A stretch of DNA of 64,000 nucleotides from Fimbriimonadaceae bacterium (lineage in GTDB: Bacteria; Armatimonadota; Fimbriimonadia; Fimbriimonadales; Fimbriimonadaceae). The notes under the pieces were generated by a model. It did not search any database. It had not been told where the DNA came from and worked only from the letters and a program-made list of their open reading frames with translations. Each line of letters starts with the position of its first letter. Within the stretch, counting starts at the first letter, position 1. Both the position numbers and the translations under genes were made by a program. Positions 8,854-18,310 of the stretch are shown piece after piece. Location of the stretch: contig JAHBTD010000001.1 of assembly GCA_019638775.1 (NCBI GenBank), positions 1,116,001-1,180,000 on the forward strand, given 5' to 3'.

Positions 8854-9927
8854 ATGCGAGCAGAATCCCTCGACTTTTTCAAAGAGATCGTCAACACGCC
8901 GTCTCCGTCCGGCTATGAAGAACACGCGGCGGAGGTTTACCGCCAATACTGCAAAGACTTCGCCGACAAGATTCACACCGACGTCCACGGAAATGTCTGG
9001 GCGATCGCTAACCCCGACGCCGAGATGAAGATTATGCTCGCCGGGCACATGGATGAGATCGGCTTCATCGTCCACTACATCGACGATCAGGGAATGCTCT
9101 ATTTCAGCACCATCGGCGGACACGACAGCGCGATCATCGTTGGTCAGCGAGTGTGGATTCACGGCAAAGAGCGAGTCCCCGGGGTGATTGGACGCAAAGC
9201 CATTCACTTGCTGGAAGACGACGAGCGCAAGAAGAAGCCCGAGGTGAAGGATTATTGGATCGACATCGGCGCATCCAACCGCGAAGAGGTCGAGAAGTTG
9301 ATCAGCCTTGGCGACGTGGCAACGTATCAGTGGGAGTATCAGGCTCTAATGGGCGACCGCGCCGTAGCCCGAGGGTTTGACAACAAGATGGGCTCCTTTA
9401 TCGTGGCCGAGGCACTGCGGTTGCTCAAAAAGAAGGGCGGGCTGGATAAGAACGTCGGTGTTTACGCCGTTGCCACGGTACAAGAAGAGATCGGCCTGCG
9501 CGGCGCGCGGACGGCAAGCTACGGAATCGGCGCACAAACTGGCCTCGCCGTAGACGTAAACCACGCCATCGACTATCCCGGCCTCAGCAAGTCCCGCTAC
9601 GGTCAGTTGGACGTTGGGAAGGGGCCGTCGGTCATGCGGGGAGCCAACACGAACCCGATCACTTTTAAGCTGCTTCTGGACGGCGCAAAGAAAGAGAAGA
9701 TCCCCTATCAGGTGGATGTTGCGGCGGGCGGGACGGGCACCGACGGCAACGCGATGCAGCTCAACATGGGCGGCATGGCGGTCGGGATTCTGGGCGTGGC
9801 GCTGCGGTATATGCACACGCCTTGCGAGCTGCTTTCGATCACCGACGTCGAGGACTGCGCCCGGCTGATGGCGGCATATTGTCGACAGGTGAAGCCGGAC
9901 ACGGACTTTACGCCGAGAATTATGTAG
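8854..9927 (+). CDS. M42 family metallopeptidase (FrvX/PepA-like)
   Basis: A 357-residue dinuclear-metal aminopeptidase of family M42, which forms large tetrahedral complexes in other organisms and trims peptides. Predicted metal ligands are in order: H65/D67 (GHMDEIG), D176 (ARGFDNKMG), the catalytic pair E211-E212 (VQEEIGLRG), D234 (DVNHAID) and a C-terminal His in 'YMHTPCE'. All are present, so it should be active. Members include glutamyl aminopeptidases and proteins once mislabelled endoglucanases. No Shine-Dalgarno sequence is visible. It is flanked downstream by the TTACAATCC inverted element. Confidence 0.9.
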   Translation: MRAESLDFFKEIVNTPSPSGYEEHAAEVYRQYCKDFADKIHTDVHGNVWAIANPDAEMKIMLAGHMDEIGFIVHYIDDQGMLYFSTIGGHDSAIIVGQRVWIHGKERVPGVIGRKAIHLLEDDERKKKPEVKDYWIDIGASNREEVEKLISLGDVATYQWEYQALMGDRAVARGFDNKMGSFIVAEALRLLKKKGGLDKNVGVYAVATVQEEIGLRGARTASYGIGAQTGLAVDVNHAIDYPGLSKSRYGQLDVGKGPSVMRGANTNPITFKLLLDGAKKEKIPYQVDVAAGGTGTDGNAMQLNMGGMAVGILGVALRYMHTPCELLSITDVEDCARLMAAYCRQVKPDTDFTPRIM

Positions 9928-9935
9928 AGAAGAAA

Positions 9936-10138
9936 GGGTTGTAAAGGGGTAAGGATTGTAAGGCGTGGGGTCGTAAGATGTCACCCTCCCGCTCGGCGCG
10001 GTGGGGGGTGGCAAAGATAACTGAAAGTCTCTTTCCCTCTTCAAGCAAAGCCGGATGGAGACCGTTGCGTGCCCGACGAGTCCTTTTAGAGAATCGCCCT
10101 GCCCTTACAACCCTTACCCCTTACAATCCTTACATTCC
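9936..10138. repeat. TTACAATCC inverted-arm element, copy 1
   Basis: Left arm 9936-9963 (GGGTTGTAAAGGGGTAAGG then ATTGTAAGG) and right arm 10102-10138 (CCCTTACAACCCTTACCCC then TTACAATCC) are inverted relative to each other, with a 138-nt centre that is not coding. The whole element fills the spacer between the M42 peptidase and the amidohydrolase. A second locus with the same arms is at 50682-50790. Confidence 0.6.
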
Positions 10139-10148
10139 CAGCAAGTTG

Positions 10149-10154
10149 TAGAAT
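10149..10154 (+). promoter_or_regulatory. -10 box abutting amidohydrolase start
   Basis: TAGAAT, 6 nt before ATG 10161; leaderless start inferred. Confidence 0.55.
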
Positions 10155-10160
10155 AATCCC

Positions 10161-11777
10161 ATGCTTGCCTTCGCTCTCATGCTTCTCACCCAGACCGCTG
10201 AAGCTGACCTTGCCGTCATCAACGCCAAAGTCTGGACCGACGGAAGCCTGCAAACCGCTGACTGCATTGGCTCTAAGAATGGGCGCATCATCTTCGTCGG
10301 CAAGCGATCAAACCTGATTCTCGCAGAAGGGGCCAAAACCGTCGACGCCAAAGGCGCCGTTGTGATCCCTGGCCTGATCGACTCCCATGCGCACCTCATG
10401 GAGGGCGGCATCAGACTGAGCGAGCAGTTGAACCTGCGCGGTGCAAAGAGCAAAGAAGATTTTATTCGTCTCGTCCGTGAGTTCAATGCCAAGCTCCCCG
10501 CAGGAAAATGGCTCCTCGGTTATGCGTGGTCGGCGGAGAGCTGGCCCGGGGCTCCGCAGCCCACGAAGGACTGGATCGACAGTTTCACAGGGGACCGTCC
10601 GGTGGTTCTTAGGCGGATGGACGGCCATAGCCTCGTCGCCAACTCCGCCGCGCTAAAGCTCGCCAAGATCGATAAGGATGGCCCGGCCGACCCTCCGGGT
10701 GGAGTGATCGACCGCGACCCCGTCACCAAAGAGCCGACCGGAATGCTGCGCGAGACCGCGATGGGCCTCATCAAGATGCCCAACACCACGCTCGAAGACC
10801 AATACCAGGGGTTTCTCGCGGCTGTCAAAGAGGCCAACCGCTACGGTGTGACGGCAGTGAGCGACATCTCAAGTCCGGGCAATGTCGGGCTGTACCAGCG
10901 CTACTACAAAACTGCTGAGCCCTCATTAAGGGTGGGATTCTATAGCCGCACCGACTGGGGACAGGCCTTTGCAACGCTCAAAAACACACCCCGAATTCCA
11001 GGCTGGTTCTTCCCGAACGGGGTGAAAGCGTATATGGACGGCTCGCTCGGATCCCGAACCGCTTTCATGCACAATCCTTTCACCAAGCCGCTCGAAAACC
11101 AGGCTCAAGACTGGCGCGGCGTGCCGATGCCAGGCGCGGTCGATGGCACTTACGCCAAGCGTTTTGTCGAAGCGGGCGAGCTGGGGCATCAGGTGATCGT
11201 CCACGCCATCGGCGACCAGGCCAATCACGACGTGCTCGACCTGTTTTCAAAGGTTCCAAAGCTCAACGGCAAGCGGTTCAGGATTGAGCACGCGCAGCAC
11301 TTGCTCCCTGCCGACATCCCCCGCTTCGGCCAGCTTGGCGTCATCGCCTCGATGCAGCCGTATCACAAGGCCGACGACGGCCGGTACTGCGACGACATCA
11401 TCGGCCACGAACGCAGCGAGTCGAGCTATGCCTACCGCAGCCTATTGAAGTCGGGAGCGAGGCTAGCTTTCGGGTCGGACTGGCCTGTGGTCACCATCGA
11501 CCCTTGGGCCGGGATCGATGCGGCGGTACGCTCCGTCATCCTCACGGGCAAGGTGTGGGTGCCCGAGCAGGCGATCACCATCGACGAAGCCCTGGATGCC
11601 TACACTCGCGGTGGAGCCTACGCGATGTATATGGAGAACGAGGTCGGGCGGCTGGCGATCGGCTACCACACCGATTTTGTGGTCCTGAACAAGTCGCCCT
11701 TTGAAAAGGGTGTGGACTTCCGAACCGTCAAGCCGAAAGCGGTCTATGTGGCTGGACGGTTGGTTTTTGGGGGGTAG
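10161..11777 (+). CDS. YtcJ-type metal-dependent amidohydrolase
   Basis: A 538-residue amidohydrolase-3 (YtcJ-like) protein. The metal-binding HAH motif is at 76-78 ('GLIDSHAHLMEGG'). Other landmarks are 'FPNGVKAYMDGSLGSRTA', 'VIVHAIGDQANHD', 'FRIEHAQHL' and 'ARLAFGSDWPV' with the final metal-ligand Asp. The first 14 residues are hydrophobic (MLAFALMLLTQTAEA) and may be a short signal peptide, so a periplasmic location is possible. Substrates of this subfamily are mostly unknown N-substituted amides; 'carboxypeptidase' style names would be unjustified. It is monocistronic and converges on htpX. Confidence 0.88.
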   Translation: MLAFALMLLTQTAEADLAVINAKVWTDGSLQTADCIGSKNGRIIFVGKRSNLILAEGAKTVDAKGAVVIPGLIDSHAHLMEGGIRLSEQLNLRGAKSKEDFIRLVREFNAKLPAGKWLLGYAWSAESWPGAPQPTKDWIDSFTGDRPVVLRRMDGHSLVANSAALKLAKIDKDGPADPPGGVIDRDPVTKEPTGMLRETAMGLIKMPNTTLEDQYQGFLAAVKEANRYGVTAVSDISSPGNVGLYQRYYKTAEPSLRVGFYSRTDWGQAFATLKNTPRIPGWFFPNGVKAYMDGSLGSRTAFMHNPFTKPLENQAQDWRGVPMPGAVDGTYAKRFVEAGELGHQVIVHAIGDQANHDVLDLFSKVPKLNGKRFRIEHAQHLLPADIPRFGQLGVIASMQPYHKADDGRYCDDIIGHERSESSYAYRSLLKSGARLAFGSDWPVVTIDPWAGIDAAVRSVILTGKVWVPEQAITIDEALDAYTRGGAYAMYMENEVGRLAIGYHTDFVVLNKSPFEKGVDFRTVKPKAVYVAGRLVFGG

Positions 11778-11810
11778 TCGCCTCTGCTGACAACGGCCTC
11801 AGCACGGCTG

Positions 11811-12803
11811 CTACCCGCCCTTCTGCTCAACCTGCGACTCCACCTCATCAAGCGGATCGTACCAATCTTTAGGAGCCTCGGCGCGATGCCCCATCGTCCC
11901 GCGCAAACGCTTCAACCGCTCCTGGATCGGCGGGTGGGTGCTAAAGAGGCTCGCCCCGCCGGAATTCAGCTTCATCGGGTTGACGATGTACATATGTTGG
12001 GTAGCGCGATTGGCCGACTCCAGATGCTCGTGATCCCCGCTGATCTTCTCCAGCGCCCGCGCAAGGCCCTCAGGGTAGCGGGTGAGTTCGGCAGCGGTGG
12101 CGTCGGCAAGAAACTCCCGCTGACGGCTTACCGCCAGCTCTAGCAGCTTGGCAAACAGCGGAGCAAGGATAGCCAGCAAGATCGCCAACACCATGAAGAT
12201 GATGGCGCTGTTGTCATTGCTGTTGCCGCTGCCGCGGCTCCGGCGTCCCCCACCGTACCAAAGTGAGCGCCGAAGACCATCGGCAAACAGGGGGATTAAG
12301 CCGGCAACCATCGCAATCGTGGTCATAAACCGAATGTCGTAGTTTCGGATATGGCCAATCTCGTGCGCCATCACCCCTTGAAGCTCTTCACGGTCGAGTT
12401 TGGCGATGATGCCGGTAGTAAACACAACGACAGCGCGGTTGGGATCGGGCCCGGTGGCAAAGGCGTTTGGCGCCGAATCGTCGATCACCATCACCTTGGG
12501 AACGGGAATTCCCGCCGCGATCGCCATCTCCTCGGCGACGTTGTTCAGCACTCGGTGCTCCTCACCGGTGGCCTCGCGAGCACCCGACATTGTTAGGATG
12601 ATCTTGGAGCCTGCATAGCGGGCAACCAACGCCACAATCAGCCCCAAAAGCGCGGCTCCGCCTGCGCCCAGAGGCCAATACTCCGGCTTGTAAAGGCCAG
12701 CCGTAGTCGCCCCAATGCCCGCCAGCAAAATGACAAGAAAGGTGGCGTAGATGAAGCTCGCGCGCTTATTCGCTGCGATCTGTTCGTGAAGGGATCGTCT
12801 CAT
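11811..12803 (-). CDS. htpX: M48 membrane metallopeptidase, HtpX-like
   Basis: A 330-residue zinc protease of the HtpX family, which degrades misfolded membrane proteins. Two N-terminal membrane segments (about 18-38 and 45-62) precede the catalytic HEIGH motif (147-151). Another hydrophobic pair follows (about 163-178 and 200-222), then 'RQREFLADA' with the third zinc ligand Glu. The C-terminal 'FSTHPPIQERLKRL' motif is typical. Start ATG 12803; no clear SD. Confidence 0.9.
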   Translation of the reverse strand: MRRSLHEQIAANKRASFIYATFLVILLAGIGATTAGLYKPEYWPLGAGGAALLGLIVALVARYAGSKIILTMSGAREATGEEHRVLNNVAEEMAIAAGIPVPKVMVIDDSAPNAFATGPDPNRAVVVFTTGIIAKLDREELQGVMAHEIGHIRNYDIRFMTTIAMVAGLIPLFADGLRRSLWYGGGRRSRGSGNSNDNSAIIFMVLAILLAILAPLFAKLLELAVSRQREFLADATAAELTRYPEGLARALEKISGDHEHLESANRATQHMYIVNPMKLNSGGASLFSTHPPIQERLKRLRGTMGHRAEAPKDWYDPLDEVESQVEQKGG

Positions 12804-12860
12804 ACCCGGCTTAGTCCTATACGGCTAAACGTAAAGCAGAGGTTCAGCGTTGCCCACGAA

Positions 12861-14096
12861 TCATAAGATTTCGGGTCGCTTATCGATCCATCCCGCAAGG
12901 TCGGCGATAGAATGTCCATCGCGGGACTTGCGTTTGCCCTCATAGAGCATCCGGTCGGCCCGAGAAACGATATCTGCCACACCCTCCGAGCTATGAGCCC
13001 AGCCAACAGACACATGAACTGGAATCTTGTTGCCATCCACCGGCAAATAGAACTGCAGACGGTCACGCAATCGCTTGGCGATCTGTTCCGTTCGCTCGGG
13101 GGTGGCGTCGGCAAGCAGCACGACGAACTCATCGCCACCGAGCCGAGCCACGATATCGGAGCTACGAACTAACTGTTCAAGCTTGTTTACGACTTCGACG
13201 AGCACGCGATCACCAGCCGGATGACCGTACGTGTCGTTCACCTGTTTGAAGAAGTCGAGGTCGATGGCCACCACGCCAAATGGAGCCTTTTCGGCTTCCT
13301 CCGTCAGGTTCTCCAAAACCGTGTCAAAAGTCAGTCGGTTCGCCGCACCCGTTAGGGCGTCGATGCTGGCGAGTTTCGCCATCTTTTGAACCTCGCTCAC
13401 AAGCCGTGAGTGAAGTGCATGTTCGGCGGTGATGTCCGTGATGATGTCGATCGTTCCAGCAACGTGCCCTTCCGAATTCAAGGTGGGGCAGGTAGAAACA
13501 AGTGCATTGCGACGGATACCGCTCTTGGTCAAGAACTCCGCTTCAAAATTCGCACAGGTCTCTCTCGCCGTCACCGACTTCAAGTCGGTTCCGACCATAA
13601 ACTGACTGGCGTGAGCCCCGATCACTTCCGACTCTTCGTACTCGAGCCATTGCGCCAGATACGGGTTGCATTCCACCACGATTCCTGTGTCGTCGAGCTG
13701 CCAAATCCCCTGCCGGATGTTGCGAATGATGAACTCGTATTCGTTGAGACGCGCCTGCACGTCGGTCTGCCTGAGCATCTCAGCGGGGGCATCTTCCGCT
13801 GTCACAAGGACCGCTTCAACTTTGCCGTCCTCACCCTCTAGCGGCTTCAGCTTTAGAAGCTCAGGTAAGTCGCTTCGGTTGATGTCGTGCAGGAATTCAA
13901 TCGCTTCGCCTGACAGCCCACGCCCAAGTTTGTTAAGGTACGGCTCGTCCAGCGTTTCGAGGAATGTGGAAAGGTTTTTGCCGAACTCGCCGCCAGACAG
14001 CAGAACGCGTCCGTCACGATGAACGATCGCGACGGCACGATAAAGGCTGCTCAGCACAGCCCAAGCTTCCGAATTGTAGAGGTTTTGTAGCCTCAT
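12861..14096 (-). CDS. PAS-GGDEF diguanylate cyclase
   Basis: A 411-residue cytoplasmic protein. An N-terminal region (1-105) of PAS/GAF-like character is followed by a PAS domain (about 115-225, 'EFIIRNIRQGIWQLDDTGIV'). The GGDEF domain has intact active-site GGDEF (320-324), and RSSD at 311-314 matches the RxxD inhibitory c-di-GMP site, so product feedback is expected. It should synthesise cyclic di-GMP in response to a ligand or redox signal; the signal is unknown. ATG 14096 has GGAAAG just upstream. A TTG at 14114 would add six residues. No transmembrane segments are visible. Confidence 0.9.
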   Translation of the reverse strand: MRLQNLYNSEAWAVLSSLYRAVAIVHRDGRVLLSGGEFGKNLSTFLETLDEPYLNKLGRGLSGEAIEFLHDINRSDLPELLKLKPLEGEDGKVEAVLVTAEDAPAEMLRQTDVQARLNEYEFIIRNIRQGIWQLDDTGIVVECNPYLAQWLEYEESEVIGAHASQFMVGTDLKSVTARETCANFEAEFLTKSGIRRNALVSTCPTLNSEGHVAGTIDIITDITAEHALHSRLVSEVQKMAKLASIDALTGAANRLTFDTVLENLTEEAEKAPFGVVAIDLDFFKQVNDTYGHPAGDRVLVEVVNKLEQLVRSSDIVARLGGDEFVVLLADATPERTEQIAKRLRDRLQFYLPVDGNKIPVHVSVGWAHSSEGVADIVSRADRMLYEGKRKSRDGHSIADLAGWIDKRPEIL

Positions 14097-14223
14097 CTTT
14101 CCAATAACGCTCAATACTGTTAGACGCCTAATGGTGCCCGACAGAGTAGAAAAGGCGGAATTTGGCCTAATTGGCGCAAGGAAAGATACCTACGTATTTG
14201 ACCAGGCCTGGGCCCCTCGCCCT

Positions 14224-15993
14224 CTATCGGCGCAGGCTCTCAAGCTCTTTGGCGAACTTCTCCGCCACGACTTTTCGCTTGACCTTGAGCGAAGGAGTAA
14301 GTTCGCCACTCTCGACGCTGAAGCTTGCGTCCACAAGGACCCACTTCTTCACGCGTTCAAAATCTGCCGAGTCCTTGTTGACCTTTTCCATCTCGTCCTT
14401 TATGAGCTTCTTCACCGCATCAAGTTCAGCCATCTGGTGCTCACTTGGGGCTTGCATCCCCTTCGACTCAATCTCAGCTTTGATCTTCTCGAAGTTCGGA
14501 ACGATCAGCGCGTAGCAACATTCGCTACCGTCACCGAAAACCACGGCTTCCGCAATGTACGCGCTCTCTTTGATCTTGTTCTCAATCGGCTGTGGAGCAA
14601 CGTTCTTTCCATTGGCAAGGACAAGAATGTCCTTTTTCCGGTCGGTGATCTTGAGGTGTTTGCCCTCCCAAGCGCCGATGTCCCCTGTGTGGAACCAGCC
14701 GTCGCTGTCGATGGCGGCGGCAGTCTCTTCTGGGAGGTTGTAGTAGCCGAGCATGACGCTACGGCCGCGCACCAAGATCTCCCCATCTTCGGCAAGCTTG
14801 ACTTGCACGTCCTTGATCGGCATGCCCACCGTCCAATATTTGTTGTCGTCCGGGTGGTTGACACAGGTCGCGGCAGTGGTCTCCGTCAGGCCATACCCCT
14901 GCAAAACGTTCAGCCCCATCGCCATATAAAACTCGGCGACGTGCTGTGGCAAAGCAGCCCCGCCTGAAACGAAAAAGCGAATCCGGCCTCCTGTCTTCTC
15001 GCGAATCTTGCTCCCGACAACCTTGTCGAGCACGCCAGCTACCGGGGCAAATCCACCCCGCGCCCGAGTGACGCCTTGGCTGAGTGCGAGATTGAATAGC
15101 TTTTGTTTGAGCCCCGACTGCTTCTTGACGCCATCCAAAATTTTCTCTCGCGTGGCCTCCAAGAATCGAGGGACACACAGCACGATGGTGGGCTTGACCT
15201 TGACCATGTCGCTCGCCAGGGAGGCGAGGTTCTTGGCGTATCCAATGCAAGCGCCCTTCGAAATCGGTAGGGCCTGCCCGGCAAAGCGCTCAAACACGTG
15301 CGACATCGGAAGGAAGCAGAGGAAAGTGTCGTTCTCGTCGATCGGCAAACACTCTTTGATCTCCGAGCAGAGCCACGTGATCGCCCGGTGAGGCAGCATC
15401 GCACCCTTAGGCTGCCCTGTTGTCCCGCTCGTGTAAATGAACGTGGCGACCTCCTCAGGGTCCACTGCATCAATATGGGCATTCCAGTCTTCAAGACTTA
15501 GCTCGATTCCTGGCCTTTTAGAGATCTCGTCCAACGAACCCTCAGCGCCGCGCAAGAGCGTTGTTTGAACTCCAGCCATGCCCTTTGTCTTAGCTGACTG
15601 GTCGGTATTGCCCGCAATCACGATCTTTGCCCCGCAATCGCGAACGATGTATTGAGCTTGATCCGCGGGCAACGTGGGATAGATCGGCACGAGGATTACA
15701 CCGAGCGACTGACATCCCCAGTCCGTCAAAGCCCACTCGTAGCAGTTATCGCTCTGGAGACAAATCCGGTCGCCCTTCGCCAATCCCAGACTCTTGAGCG
15801 CGCCTGCATACTGCCGCACGAGCTCGCCGAGTTGAGTGTAGGTTATCGAGCGGAAGTCGGAGCCCTCGGGAACGCGCATCGCCACGCGCTCCGGCCATCG
15901 TTGGATCGACTTACGAAGCATCGCTCCCATAGACAGGAGTTCGACGTTAGTGACAGGCTCTTGTACGGTGCTCATCATTGTCTCCATTGACAT
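14224..15993 (-). CDS. AMP-forming long-chain acyl-CoA ligase
   Basis: About 590 residues, of the long-chain fatty acid-CoA ligase (FadD15-like) branch of the ANL superfamily: adenylates a fatty acid and transfers it to CoA. Motifs are the P-loop 'YTSGTTGQPKGAMLPHR', 'GYGLTETTAATC', 'HTGDIGAWEGKHLKITDRKK' and 'ANGKNVAPQPIE'; the insert between them is typical of the bacterial long-chain group. The start is unclear: a GTG at 16032 and ATGs at 15993, 15987, 15978 and 15975 are in frame, and GGAG lies just ahead of the last two. Fatty-acid biosynthesis genes acpP-fabF are far away, so no operon link. Confidence 0.88.
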   Translation of the reverse strand: MSMETMMSTVQEPVTNVELLSMGAMLRKSIQRWPERVAMRVPEGSDFRSITYTQLGELVRQYAGALKSLGLAKGDRICLQSDNCYEWALTDWGCQSLGVILVPIYPTLPADQAQYIVRDCGAKIVIAGNTDQSAKTKGMAGVQTTLLRGAEGSLDEISKRPGIELSLEDWNAHIDAVDPEEVATFIYTSGTTGQPKGAMLPHRAITWLCSEIKECLPIDENDTFLCFLPMSHVFERFAGQALPISKGACIGYAKNLASLASDMVKVKPTIVLCVPRFLEATREKILDGVKKQSGLKQKLFNLALSQGVTRARGGFAPVAGVLDKVVGSKIREKTGGRIRFFVSGGAALPQHVAEFYMAMGLNVLQGYGLTETTAATCVNHPDDNKYWTVGMPIKDVQVKLAEDGEILVRGRSVMLGYYNLPEETAAAIDSDGWFHTGDIGAWEGKHLKITDRKKDILVLANGKNVAPQPIENKIKESAYIAEAVVFGDGSECCYALIVPNFEKIKAEIESKGMQAPSEHQMAELDAVKKLIKDEMEKVNKDSADFERVKKWVLVDASFSVESGELTPSLKVKRKVVAEKFAKELESLRR

Positions 15994-16135
15994 CTCAAAG
16001 AAACCAAACCGTTTCAACCTTAGCCGATCCACCCTGAAAATTGGTACCTGAATGGCGATCCGCTAACGGACATCAGCTATCTTTGCCCTTGGTTTCACAA
16101 TCGCTTACGGCTGCTCACTCTCAGCACCCAGCTAC

Positions 16136-17443
16136 CTAGAGCAGAGACCGTTCCTTCACCATAAAATAGTACGACACCAAAGCCGCCGCAAGCTCTTGCG
16201 GCTCGGCATCGATGCTGTGGACTCCGGCCGACTGCAACCGCGTTCCTGCACGCTGCCGGTCGCCGGTGAAGCTTAGAGCCGCGGCCTTGAAGTAAAGATC
16301 GTTCAGCTCAAAAACGCCCCTTTCCGCCGACTCCTTGAGCCTCGGGTCGCTCACCCGGGTCAGAAGGGTCAAGTGCCGTCTTGCCATCGGCCCGAGCGCC
16401 GTCACAAGATCCTTCGCCTGGTCCTCGTCCTCCGCATCGGTGAACGCCACCACCAACGACCGCCGCTTCCATCGTGTCGCAAGATAGCTAAAGGCCATGA
16501 TCTGATCACTCTCGACCGGTTCCGCCATGATGTTGTGAATCGCTTCGATGATGATCCCAACTTGGTTGCGGCCCTTCTTGGGGGGGATATACCGGCGAAC
16601 GGTATCTGCGTATACGAGGAGACCCACCTGATCACCTGCCACCTGAGCGGCATGAGCCAGCATCAAACACGCATCCAGAGCATGATCTAGCTTGGAAACG
16701 CCGTTGACCTCGCTGAGCATCTTGCGCCCGATGTCCAGTACGATGATCACCGATTGATTCCTCTCGGTTTCGTACTGCCGCACAACCAGTTTGCTGCGTC
16801 GAGCCGAGGCTTTCCAGTCGATTTTGCGGTAGTCGTCGCCCTCGGTATAGTCGCGCAGGCTCTCGAACTCCGACCCCAACCCCCGGATTGCCGTTTTACG
16901 AATACCCATCTGGTTGAGCTTTCCTCGCTGCTTGAGAAGGTCAAACTCACGCAGCGCCAAGACGTTGGGATACACACGTACGGGCTGGCCCGTGCCGAGC
17001 CGAACGATCCGGTCGACCAACCCAAACGGACAACGCAGCTTCAGATAAGAACCACGAAAGAAATCGCTCCCGCGCTCGGGTGGCGTGATGTGATAGTCCA
17101 AAGACATCGCTCGCCCCGGCTCCAAGTCCATTGGGAACTCTTTCTCAGTTGTCGTAAATGCCAAAGGTGGCTCATCCCGAAAGACCCCTCCGATTTTCTC
17201 TACACCCTCGTTCTCGATGAGAACCTCAACTCGGTTCGGCACTCGAACAGAGAGCACGGGGTCAAACTTCCGCCGAATGCGAAGGGTCTTGGTATCGGGG
17301 GCAAGCCGGAAACTGATCACTGCAGCAAGCAGAAGGCCGAAGTTGTAAGCCCAAATCGCCCACCCGTACCCGAACACGGCAAACAGGGCCGCCAAAGGCA
17401 CACCCAGGACAAACAGGAACCAAAGTCGCCGTGTCGGAACCAT
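16136..17443 (-). CDS. DUF58 family protein
   Basis: A 435-residue protein with two N-terminal transmembrane helices (about 7-42) and the DUF58 core 'LRDYTEGDDYRKIDWKASAR' followed by a vWA-like fold ('SVIIVLDIGRKM' with the D-x-G-x start of a degenerate MIDAS). DUF58 proteins usually sit beside MoxR ATPases and transglutaminase genes. Neither adjoins it here, so the partner must be elsewhere. Upstream CAAAAT lies 8 nt before the ATG. It is divergent from the RDD gene. Confidence 0.88.
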   Translation of the reverse strand: MVPTRRLWFLFVLGVPLAALFAVFGYGWAIWAYNFGLLLAAVISFRLAPDTKTLRIRRKFDPVLSVRVPNRVEVLIENEGVEKIGGVFRDEPPLAFTTTEKEFPMDLEPGRAMSLDYHITPPERGSDFFRGSYLKLRCPFGLVDRIVRLGTGQPVRVYPNVLALREFDLLKQRGKLNQMGIRKTAIRGLGSEFESLRDYTEGDDYRKIDWKASARRSKLVVRQYETERNQSVIIVLDIGRKMLSEVNGVSKLDHALDACLMLAHAAQVAGDQVGLLVYADTVRRYIPPKKGRNQVGIIIEAIHNIMAEPVESDQIMAFSYLATRWKRRSLVVAFTDAEDEDQAKDLVTALGPMARRHLTLLTRVSDPRLKESAERGVFELNDLYFKAAALSFTGDRQRAGTRLQSAGVHSIDAEPQELAAALVSYYFMVKERSLL

Positions 17444-17542
17444 TGCGGTTCATTTTGCCGGAAGTTGAACAGTGAATCCAATCGACAGTGAAAGAAAATA
17501 GGGGAGCCTTCTGCATTTATGGAGATCGCGACTGCAGCCGGG

Positions 17543-17548
17543 TAGCAT
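17543..17548 (+). promoter_or_regulatory. -10 box abutting RDD gene start
   Basis: TAGCAT, exactly 6 nt before ATG 17555; leaderless start inferred. Confidence 0.55.
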
Positions 17549-17554
17549 TTCTGT

Positions 17555-18310
17555 ATGGCCCAAGAGGTCGCGCTGTTAAGCCCGGAAAAAACGATTGTCA
17601 CGTACCGCCTAGCCGGGATCGGCTCGCGTGCGCTGGCGAACATCCTCGACGTGATCATTGTCTGGGTAACCCTTACCGTCCTGGTCTCGATCATCGCGCT
17701 GGCTGGCGGACTGATGGGTGTTTTTGCCTCCAGCATCTTTGAGGCGATCTTCATGATCCTTGCGTTTGCGGGTCCCCTCCTCTACTTCATTCTGTTTGAG
17801 GGGCTTTGGAACGGGCAAACGATTGGCAAAAAAGCTGCAGGGATTCGCGTTCGCATGGTGGACGGCACAGCCGTGCGCTTTGGGTCGGCTGTCGGACGTA
17901 ACCTGATGCGCGCTGCCGACTTCCTCCCGTTTGGATACTTCGCCGGAGTCATCGCGATGTTTACGAATCCGCGAAGCCAGCGTATCGGCGACCTCATATC
18001 GGGCACCATCGTCGTCTACGAACGGACAGCGCCCGTTCGATTCACGGTTGCACCCCATGCCGTCGCTACCCACCCTCTCGAAAACTCCGTCGGAGAATTG
18101 AAGGGGATGACCATGGAGGAGTATCTTGCTCTGCGTCGATTTTGTGACCGCTTCCCCGAACTCTCCACAAACATTCAAAACAAGATGATTGAAGAGGTCT
18201 GGAAGCCCATCGCCCGAACGCGCGGAATACCGGAGCTCGCAAACGTCCATCCGATCTATGTTGCAGAGGCCGCTGTCATGCGCTACGGAAGAACACACGG
18301 ATTGTTATGA
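17555..18310 (+). CDS. RDD family membrane protein with C-terminal extension
   Basis: A 251-residue inner-membrane protein. The RDD domain (about 12-150) starts with 'YRLAGIGSRALANILDVII', followed by three hydrophobic segments and 'NGQTIGKKAAGIRV', the usual family signature. Residues 165-251 form a soluble helical tail ('MEEYLALRRFCDRFPEL' to 'YVAEAAVMRYGRTHG') not part of the RDD domain. RDD proteins have been linked to Na+/H+ antiport or other transport, without a general function. It directly precedes the DnaA-box spacer and recF. Confidence 0.85.
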   Translation: MAQEVALLSPEKTIVTYRLAGIGSRALANILDVIIVWVTLTVLVSIIALAGGLMGVFASSIFEAIFMILAFAGPLLYFILFEGLWNGQTIGKKAAGIRVRMVDGTAVRFGSAVGRNLMRAADFLPFGYFAGVIAMFTNPRSQRIGDLISGTIVVYERTAPVRFTVAPHAVATHPLENSVGELKGMTMEEYLALRRFCDRFPELSTNIQNKMIEEVWKPIARTRGIPELANVHPIYVAEAAVMRYGRTHGLL

